Of a DNA stretch of 11,891 nt, positions 6,651-11,891 are shown in pieces; positions within the stretch are counted from its first letter, which is position 1; every line of letters starts with the position of its first letter. Location: contig NZ_CAMIHH010000098.1 of assembly GCF_946220915.1 (NCBI RefSeq), positions 1 through 11,891 of the forward strand, read 5' to 3'. The stretch is from an uncultured Flavobacterium sp. (lineage in GTDB: Bacteria > Bacteroidota > Bacteroidia > Flavobacteriales > Flavobacteriaceae). The notes beneath the pieces were generated by a model. The model saw only the letters and a list, made by a program, of their open reading frames with translations, was not told where the DNA came from and searched no databases. The position numbers were made by a program, and so were the translations under genes.

Positions 6651-6962
6651 ATGAAGAAAGCAATCATTATGGCAGGGGTGTCAATCATCATGTTGGCCTC
6701 CTGCAAAAAGAAAGAAGAGCCTGTGCCGCCTGTGACTCCGCCACCGGTTGAAAGCCCGGCACCTGAGCCCACGCCTCAGCCGCAAACCAATAACAATACT
6801 ACTACGACCACAACTATTACAAAGGTAGAGGAAGATCCTGACGGCACTTCGGTCAGCATTGGCAAAGATGGTGTAAGCATTCAGAGCAAAGATGGGAAGA
6901 AGCAGAACAATGTGACCATTACTAACAAAAGGAAAGAGGTCGAGATCAAGACCAGCAATTAG
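6651..6962 (+). CDS. Small Pro/Thr-rich lipoprotein of unknown function
   Basis: 103 residues. The N-terminus is a signal-peptidase II leader: MKK, a hydrophobic core, and the lipobox LASC with the lipidated Cys at 18. The mature protein begins with KKKEE, then a proline-rich stretch (22-46), an Asn/Thr tract (47-57) and a polar C-terminal half with a repeated strand-like pattern (TSVSIGKDG, VSIQSKDGK) ending in alternating charged and hydrophobic residues. No enzymatic motif is visible. The low-complexity linker suggests a membrane-tethered domain projecting into the periplasm or outside the cell. The basic-acidic start resembles Bacteroidota lipoprotein export signals, which would put it on the cell surface; that is inference. 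It lies 92 bp after App1 on the same strand and ends just before a strong terminator hairpin. Confidence 0.8.
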   Translation: MKKAIIMAGVSIIMLASCKKKEEPVPPVTPPPVESPAPEPTPQPQTNNNTTTTTTITKVEEDPDGTSVSIGKDGVSIQSKDGKKQNNVTITNKRKEVEIKTSN

Positions 6963-6964
6963 TT

Positions 6965-6994
6965 ACAAAGTCTCCACTGTGGTGGAGACTTTGT
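6965..6994. terminator. Bidirectional terminator between the lipoprotein and ABC-F genes
   Basis: Thirteen perfect base pairs (6965-6977 with 6982-6994; core GTCTCCAC/GTGGAGAC) close a TGTG tetraloop. The arms carry AAAG/CTTT ends, so each strand has a short T run inside the stem but no long tail. The hairpin starts 2 bases after the lipoprotein stop and ends 1 base before the ABC-F stop, so it fits a shared terminator for the two convergent genes. Confidence 0.8.
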
Positions 6995-6995
6995 C

Positions 6996-8906
6996 CTATG
7001 ATTTCTCCAGTTCTTCCTGAACTGTTTCCCATTCTTCCATCAGTGCATTCAGGTCTTTCTTTTTCTTTTCATATGCCTGGAAAAATGAGGGGTCGCCTGT
7101 CAGCTTTTCAGGATGTTCGGCAAGGGCACGGTCATCTTTCTGAATTCCCTTTTCCAGTTCCTGTATCTGGCTCTCTATTTTGGAGAGGCGGTTTTGCAGT
7201 GTCTTGTTCTTTTTTTGGTCTTCGTACGATACCGGTTGCTTTGCAACTGCCTTATGAGTTTCCCTTACAACATCTTTTTTCTCCACTTCACGCATGTTCT
7301 GCATGTTCCGTTGCTCAAGATAAAAATTGATGTCACCCAGGTATTCCCTTATTTTCTGGTCTTTAAATTCATAAACAGTATTGGCCATTCCCTGGAGGAA
7401 ATCCCTGTCGTGCGAAACTAACAGTAACGTACCCTCAAACTTCTGTAGGGCGGCTTTTAAAACATTTTTCGACTTGATGTCCAGGTGATTTGTTGGCTCA
7501 TCCATTACAAGCACGTTTATAGGCTGGAGCAGTAGCTTGCATAATGCGAGCCTATTCCTTTCGCCACCGGAAAGTACTTTAACCTTCTTCTCCACATCAT
7601 CACCACGAAAGAGAAAAGCCCCCAGCATGTCGCGTACCTTCATCCGGTTGGTATCGGTAGCAGCATTTTCCATAGTTTCAAGCAAGGTAATTTCACCATT
7701 AAGGTATTCGGCCTGGTTTTGCGCAAAGTACCCCAACTGAACATTGTGTCCTAACTTTATAGTACCTTCATAGTCAATATCTTTTGTTATTGCTTTTATG
7801 AGGGTCGATTTTCCCTGTCCATTCTGGCCAACAAATGCAATTTTGCTGCCGCGTTCAACGAGCAGGTTGATATCTTTCAGAATGGTCCTGTCGCCATATT
7901 TTTTGTCAACATGCTCCGCTTCGACTACAACGCGGCCCGGAGTGATGGAAACAGGGAACGAAATACTCATTACGGAATTATCATCTTCATCCACCTCGAT
8001 ACGTTCTACTTTATCTAGCTTTTTGATAAGTGATTGCGCCATCGAAGCTTTGGAGGCTTTTGCCCTGAATTTTTCAATGAGTTTTTCAGTCTGCTCGATC
8101 TTCTTTTCCTGGTTCTTTTGCGTAGCCAGCTGCTTCTCCCTTATTTCATGGCGGAGATCGAGGTATTGTGTATAGGGCTTGTTGAAATCGTATATTTTAC
8201 CAAGCGATATCTCAATGGTTCGGTTAGTCACATTGTCCAGGAACATCTTATCGTGAGATACTATAATAACCACGCCGGGGTAGTTTCTCAGGAACGATTC
8301 AAGCCATATGATACTTTCAATGTCAAGGTGGTTGGTAGGCTCATCCAGCAACAGCACATCGTTATTTTGAAGGAGCAGTTTCGCCAGTTCTATACGCATG
8401 CGCCACCCACCGGAAAATGTATCGGTCAGCTTATCAAAATCCTCACGCCTGAAGCCTAGCCCCAATAGAATCTTTTCGGTATCGCCAACATAGTTATAAC
8501 CGCCTAGTATTTCGTAATGGTGTGTATGGTCGCTCAGGTCCTCGATAAGCTTCGAGTATGCCTCACTCTCGTAATCGGTGCGTGTAGCAAGCTGGTGGTT
8601 GATGTCATCTATTTTCTTTTCAGAAGCCTTTATTTCCTCAAAAGCCTGATAAGCCTCATCTAAAACTGTACGCCCTTTTACAAAATCGATATCCTGCCTT
8701 AGAAAACCTATTTTAACCTCCTTTTCTGTGGCAATAACACCCGAATCCGGAGCAATGTCACCAGATAATATCTTGAGCATGGTCGATTTGCCTGCGCCAT
8801 TTTTCCCCACAAGCCCGACCCTGTCGCCTGCACCCAGCCGGAATGTCACTTCCTCAAACAAATAGGTCCCGCCAAAGGAAACTGATAAATTATGTATGTT
8901 TAGCAT
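6996..8906 (-). CDS. ABC-F family ATPase, YheS-like
   Basis: 636 residues, almost the length of E. coli YheS. There are two ABC cassettes in one chain and no membrane segments, as in ribosome-acting ABC-F proteins. Cassette 1 has Walker A GKNGAGKST (34-42), signature FSGGW (164-168), Walker B LLLDEPTNHLD (185-195, catalytic Glu189) and SHD (217-219). The interdomain linker (about 245-325) contains the charged RAKASKASMAQSLIKKL helix typical of the YheS/Uup group. Cassette 2 has GQNGQGKST (360-368), LSGGE (445-449), MDEPTNHLD (468-476, Glu470) and SHD (498-500). A charged C-terminal coiled coil spans about 560-636. The signature FSGGWRMR is the form seen in YheS. The likely role is binding the ribosomal E site to relieve stalled translation; antibiotic protection is possible but not indicated. 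It lies 53 bp downstream of the FAD oxidoreductase and has its own promoter candidate. Confidence 0.92.
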   Translation of the reverse strand: MLNIHNLSVSFGGTYLFEEVTFRLGAGDRVGLVGKNGAGKSTMLKILSGDIAPDSGVIATEKEVKIGFLRQDIDFVKGRTVLDEAYQAFEEIKASEKKIDDINHQLATRTDYESEAYSKLIEDLSDHTHHYEILGGYNYVGDTEKILLGLGFRREDFDKLTDTFSGGWRMRIELAKLLLQNNDVLLLDEPTNHLDIESIIWLESFLRNYPGVVIIVSHDKMFLDNVTNRTIEISLGKIYDFNKPYTQYLDLRHEIREKQLATQKNQEKKIEQTEKLIEKFRAKASKASMAQSLIKKLDKVERIEVDEDDNSVMSISFPVSITPGRVVVEAEHVDKKYGDRTILKDINLLVERGSKIAFVGQNGQGKSTLIKAITKDIDYEGTIKLGHNVQLGYFAQNQAEYLNGEITLLETMENAATDTNRMKVRDMLGAFLFRGDDVEKKVKVLSGGERNRLALCKLLLQPINVLVMDEPTNHLDIKSKNVLKAALQKFEGTLLLVSHDRDFLQGMANTVYEFKDQKIREYLGDINFYLEQRNMQNMREVEKKDVVRETHKAVAKQPVSYEDQKKNKTLQNRLSKIESQIQELEKGIQKDDRALAEHPEKLTGDPSFFQAYEKKKKDLNALMEEWETVQEELEKS

Positions 8907-8935
8907 TGTATATAGTGTTGTACTGCAATTTTGCG

Positions 8936-8968
8936 CAAAGGTAGCGTTTAGGAATGGTATTACATAAA
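8936..8968 (-). promoter_or_regulatory. Candidate promoter of the ABC-F gene
   Basis: TACCTTTG on the minus strand (8936-8943) is a perfect TAnnTTTG -7 box, ending 29 bases before the ATG at 8906. The -33 position holds TTTA (8965-8968), one mismatch from TTTG, with a 21-base spacer. The -33 box lies inside the last codons of the upstream oxidoreductase. Transcription would start near 8929 and leave a leader of about 22 bases. Confidence 0.55.
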
Positions 8969-9997
8969 CCGGCCCAGATTTACTTCTTTCCTTACCGGAA
9001 CGCCCGAAACAATCGAATTGTACAATTCTTTAGCCATTGGTGGGCCAAGCATCACACCGCGAGTGCCAAGACCATTCAGCAAATGTATATTTTTATGTTT
9101 CGGATGGGTCCCAATCAGCGGCTTGCGGTCTTTTGTCGTAGGCCGGATACCAGCTAACTGGGCAATTATTTTGTAATCGCAGGTAATTATCTCTTCAAGC
9201 CTTTCGCAAAGTTCGGAACGTGCTGCATCCGTAGGGAAATTCGTTTTATCTTCCCATTCATAGGTTGCGCCAATTTTAAACAGGCTGTTACCCAAGGGCA
9301 GGATAAACACATCAGCTTTGATGATGGCATCGAGTTCCAGCCTGGGTGCTTCAATAATGAGCAATTCTCCTTTTGTACCATTTAAAGGCAAATCAGCAAA
9401 AAAAGGATTTTGCTTCATGCCGTATCCTTCAGCAAAAATAATATGCGAAGCCCTAAGATCCTTATACTGCACATGATCAGTATGCAAAATGAGATTTTCG
9501 TGGATAAACTTTTCTTCAGTCAGGCATTTATCATGCCTGAGAAAATCATAATAACCTGAAACAAGTGCAGCAGTATCAAGATATCCGGTATGCAATACTT
9601 CGCCAAAACCAAAAGGGGAAGGCAGGCAGGGATAAGTTCTGTGAATAATGTTTAGCGACAGAAATTGATCCAATCCTGGCTTGTCTGCCGCAGAAAACCA
9701 ATTATTTTGTTCTTCTACGGAAGCAAATTTCCTATATATCGGCATCACTATGTCAAAGCGGATATTGAGCCGCTCTTCTATAGCTTTGTAAAATGGCCTG
9801 ATGAATGCCATGTGTGCCACCGCATCCTGGGGCATGTTGAGGCGTTTCAGTATAACAGGATTATACAAGCCTCCCGCAACCAGCGAAGAATTCTGTGAAT
9901 CGTCAGAAATGAGGGTAAATGTTTTTCCCTCCCGAAAAGCCGTCTCTGCAAAGCTGATGCCTGCAAGACCACCACCTACAATAATAAAATCTTTCAT
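8960..9997 (-). CDS. FAD-dependent oxidoreductase (DAO family)
   Basis: 345 residues. The N-terminus is a Rossmann FAD-binding strand-loop-helix, DFIIVGGGLAG (3-13), with GGGLAG as the dinucleotide motif. The C-terminus has the second FAD-contact pattern of D-amino-acid-oxidase-like enzymes: AGIRPTTKDRKPLIG (about 283-297) and NGLGTRGVMLGP (308-319). The middle region is divergent, so the substrate cannot be read; amino-acid or amine oxidation is the family expectation, and similarity to the oxidase half of MnmC is possible. There is no signal peptide, so it should be cytoplasmic. It follows gldN on the same strand, but an intrinsic-terminator-like hairpin sits between them, 13 bases before its ATG. 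Family membership is firm and function is not. Confidence 0.85.
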   Translation of the reverse strand: MKDFIIVGGGLAGISFAETAFREGKTFTLISDDSQNSSLVAGGLYNPVILKRLNMPQDAVAHMAFIRPFYKAIEERLNIRFDIVMPIYRKFASVEEQNNWFSAADKPGLDQFLSLNIIHRTYPCLPSPFGFGEVLHTGYLDTAALVSGYYDFLRHDKCLTEEKFIHENLILHTDHVQYKDLRASHIIFAEGYGMKQNPFFADLPLNGTKGELLIIEAPRLELDAIIKADVFILPLGNSLFKIGATYEWEDKTNFPTDAARSELCERLEEIITCDYKIIAQLAGIRPTTKDRKPLIGTHPKHKNIHLLNGLGTRGVMLGPPMAKELYNSIVSGVPVRKEVNLGRFM

Positions 9998-10002
9998 AAT
10001 GG

Positions 10003-10041
10003 TAAAAATAAAAAACTCTTACCGCAAGGGTAAGAGTTTTT
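10003..10041 (-). terminator. Intrinsic terminator/attenuator-like hairpin between gldN and the oxidoreductase gene
   Basis: AAAAACTCTTACC (10011-10023) and GGTAAGAGTTTTT (10029-10041) form 13 perfect pairs around a five-base loop. Read on the minus strand, the stem runs into a T-rich tail (TTTTTT, A, TTTTT). It begins 20 bases after the gldN stop and ends just before the oxidoreductase ATG at 9997. It fits a terminator of the gld operon, or a leader element controlling read-through. Confidence 0.75.
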
Positions 10042-10061
10042 CATATTTCGGAACAATGATA

Positions 10062-10970
10062 TTAGTAATTCCACATATCCTGCTCAAAGTTACGTATCTT
10101 ATCTTTGATTCGTTCAGCCTCAAGAAGCTGCATCTGAGCATTATCTTTCATGTAATCCTGAATAAGCCTGTCGCCATAAACGTTTTCTTCCTTGGTCATA
10201 ACACCGCTAAAGCGTCTTGAATTAAGAAGGTGGTCAAAGGTTATCGGCATAGCAGAGTTCTTCTCGTTAAAAGCTTTAGCCTTATGAAGCACGTCCCTGG
10301 CAGCAGGGAAGAATACCCAAAAGATGTTGATGTAGGTTTTATCTGCTTCGTTCATGGTATAAACATCCGGAACAATTGGCGAAATGCCAAGCATTCTGTA
10401 CTTAAGTTCGCCCTGACGCTTATCAAAATACCAAAGGCCTACAACATCATACCCGGAAACATGGCTGGCATCAATATCCGTCCTGTTAATATATTCGGGT
10501 GATATTGTTTTACGCCCTGCCCTGTAAGCTTCAAGGTCAGTGTTCATCTCTTCAATGCCTGAATCGGTTGTATCAATCTTTGACAAAGAAGCTTCAATAT
10601 CCTTAAGTGTTTTTTTGGTAGTAAAGTAACTGTCATCATACACTTCGGTAATTTTACCTTCACGTATAGCGCTCGATAACACGTAATAAAGCGGCTTTCT
10701 GTCCGGACCAAGATCCCCTTCAATTGGGAAGTACATTGGGAAATTAATCCTTTGGTCAATGTCGATACGCTCCCATACTTTCCTGGCAAGCAATACATCC
10801 CTGTCACCCACATAGCCATAAGGAAGCGGGTTGTCATTATCCAGTGAATCCTGCTGTGCGGTCTTTTTACCTATCTCCCCCGGGGTTTTGGCATTCAAAA
10901 GGTTTGATTGCGCAAATGCTCCGGCAGATACAAGGCTGAAGAAAACCAGCAATGAAAAAATCCTTCTCAT
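10062..10970 (-). CDS. gldN: Gliding motility / type IX secretion protein GldN (PorN)
   Basis: 302 residues. A Sec signal peptide (1-20, ending GAFA before QS) sends it to the periplasm. The mature part has the GldN family landmarks: PYGYVGDRDVLLARKVWERIDIDQ with the following RINFPMYFP segment (about 51-82), a RKPLYYVLSSAIREGKITEVYDD block (about 91-113), VVGLWYFDKRQGELKYRMLGI (about 176-196) and a C-terminal INIFWVFFPAARDVLHKAKAFN region with a charged tail. In the T9SS, GldN/PorN joins GldK/PorK in the periplasmic ring under the outer membrane and contacts the GldL-GldM motor. It lies 36 bp downstream of gldM in the usual gldK-L-M-N order. No second GldN-like gene (gldO) follows. Confidence 0.95.
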   Translation of the reverse strand: MRRIFSLLVFFSLVSAGAFAQSNLLNAKTPGEIGKKTAQQDSLDNDNPLPYGYVGDRDVLLARKVWERIDIDQRINFPMYFPIEGDLGPDRKPLYYVLSSAIREGKITEVYDDSYFTTKKTLKDIEASLSKIDTTDSGIEEMNTDLEAYRAGRKTISPEYINRTDIDASHVSGYDVVGLWYFDKRQGELKYRMLGISPIVPDVYTMNEADKTYINIFWVFFPAARDVLHKAKAFNEKNSAMPITFDHLLNSRRFSGVMTKEENVYGDRLIQDYMKDNAQMQLLEAERIKDKIRNFEQDMWNY

Positions 10971-11006
10971 GTGTCTATACTTTTGTATGTTAAATAATTT
11001 ACCCTA

Positions 11007-11891
11007 CTATTGGATTTCGAACGAACAGTTAGAAACCCTTTTTGGAGCCTGGTCGATACCCTGGAATTTGGCTTTGATATCAGAAATCAAAACAACATCC
11101 CCTTTACCGGCCTTTGCAATAGCCGCCCTGGCCCTCGCATCCATTTTACTTCCCTGAACAACAATAGTTGGCTGTCCCGGAACCCTAAGGTTAAATTGCG
11201 TTACGTTAACTGTAACAGGGAAGTCAAAATCTTCCATGATAGCAGATACTGTTACCACTTCAAGGTTAGACTTAGAACCTTTTGCGTTTACCTCACCCCT
11301 TACAAGACCTGTTGGGTTAGGAAGTCCCTTAATACGGAAAGCTTTCTTATCACTTACTGAAGATCCATCAGGTAGTTTTCCAGTAACATTAACGACAACT
11401 TCAGTACCAGAACCTGCTGTAAGTAGGTATTGGCCTGGCTTGCCTGCTGCCCTCATACCTGGAGCAGAAGCTGTAACTTTATCTGAGCCGATACCTGCAA
11501 ATGAAACAGAGATAGGGTTGTCAACACCACGGTATACCACATTCATCTTGTCAGCAGATATTGTCGCAGAATTTGGCCTTGGAACGACAACGTAAGTACC
11601 ATCAAACTGAAGGGGAACTTTCTTACCGTCTTCAAGGAAAACGAATTCACCCTTGATCGACTGTTCACCTATAGCACCAGCGGTCATGTTAATAGTAGCT
11701 TGTCCGTTCTCGATTTTACCAGGCCCACGGAATTCAATAGGCTTGGTATTTGAGTCATATCTTCCAAGAACAACTTTACCAGTAACTTTCTCACCCTGGA
11801 AATAAGCATTCTTATCAAGAACAACCAATGCTGTATAGTTTTTCATTGACATTGATTCAACCGCAGCCTTACCAAGTGCAATGTTATAAAC
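11007..11891 (-). CDS. gldM: Gliding motility / type IX secretion motor protein GldM (PorM), C-terminal part
   Basis: The frame is open to the window edge (base 11891), so the ATG at 11852 is internal. 294 residues are visible, against about 510 for full GldM, so the N-terminal membrane helix and first periplasmic domain are missing. Visible segments are NYTALVVLDKNAYFQGEKVTG with the following KVVLGRYDSN (a periplasmic beta domain), the family hallmark PRPNSATISADKMNVVYRGVDNPISVSFAGI near the middle, and a C-terminal domain with FDFPVTVNVTQFNLRVPGQPTIVVQGSKM ending in FEIQ. GldM and GldL form the proton-driven motor of the T9SS; the C-terminal domains reach across the periplasm to the GldK/GldN ring. 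The stop is a double TAG, followed after 36 bp by gldN. Confidence 0.95.
   Translation of the reverse strand, partial: VYNIALGKAAVESMSMKNYTALVVLDKNAYFQGEKVTGKVVLGRYDSNTKPIEFRGPGKIENGQATINMTAGAIGEQSIKGEFVFLEDGKKVPLQFDGTYVVVPRPNSATISADKMNVVYRGVDNPISVSFAGIGSDKVTASAPGMRAAGKPGQYLLTAGSGTEVVVNVTGKLPDGSSVSDKKAFRIKGLPNPTGLVRGEVNAKGSKSNLEVVTVSAIMEDFDFPVTVNVTQFNLRVPGQPTIVVQGSKMDARARAAIAKAGKGDVVLISDIKAKFQGIDQAPKRVSNCSFEIQ

Noticed and set aside
8034..8459. A 141-codon plus-strand frame under the ABC-F gene
   Set aside because: It is antisense to conserved ABC cassette motifs, with no domain or promoter of its own.
1..11891. Search for tRNA, rRNA, CRISPR arrays, insertion sequences, integrases, toxin-antitoxin or phage-defence genes
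   Set aside because: No such pattern was seen by eye. Gene content and even spacing look like ordinary chromosomal DNA.

Overview
The window reads as chromosomal DNA of a gliding or type IX secretion (T9SS)-bearing member of the Bacteroidota, most likely Flavobacteriaceae. The evidence is the gldM-gldN pair at the right end, a T9SS C-terminal sorting domain on the leftmost protein, TAnnTTTG-type promoter boxes, and short A/T-rich leaders without clear Shine-Dalgarno sequences. Hand-counted GC is in the mid-40s percent over most genes, which is fairly high for Flavobacterium. I see no tRNA, rRNA, CRISPR array, insertion sequence or phage gene. No gene-free stretch exceeds about 240 bases.

Layout from left to right. 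(1) Bases 1-1791 (+) hold the 3' part of a secreted leucine-rich-repeat cargo protein, cut by the window edge and followed by an intrinsic terminator at 1888-1914. (2) Bases 2032-3792 (+) encode a long-form aromatic amino acid hydroxylase: a catalytic domain plus a roughly 270-residue C-terminal extension. (3) Two minus-strand genes follow: a DUF4230 membrane-anchored protein (3937-4557) and, upstream of it, a YegS/LCB5-type lipid kinase (4645-5523). (4) Divergently from the kinase lies an App1-family phosphatidate phosphatase-like gene (5590-6558, +), then a small lipoprotein gene (6651-6962, +). (5) A perfect 13-bp hairpin separates the lipoprotein from a convergent minus-strand block. In transcription order that block is gldM (partial), gldN, an FAD-dependent oxidoreductase and a YheS-like ABC-F ATPase.

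How the parts relate. GldM and GldN are structural parts of the T9SS/gliding motor, and the protein at the left end carries the sorting domain that this system recognises. The kinase/App1 pair could run opposite reactions (lipid phosphorylation and dephosphorylation). They share a 66-bp intergenic region in which the kinase promoter overlaps the first App1 codons. The FAD oxidoreductase and ABC-F genes follow gldN in the same direction, but a strong terminator-like hairpin just after gldN and a good promoter just before the ABC-F gene suggest separate transcription units.

Nothing here is a clearly new multi-gene system. The best leads are the kinase/phosphatase pair, the duplicated beta-rich module in the hydroxylase extension, the hairpin in front of the oxidoreductase, and a sharp composition change inside the T9SS cargo gene.
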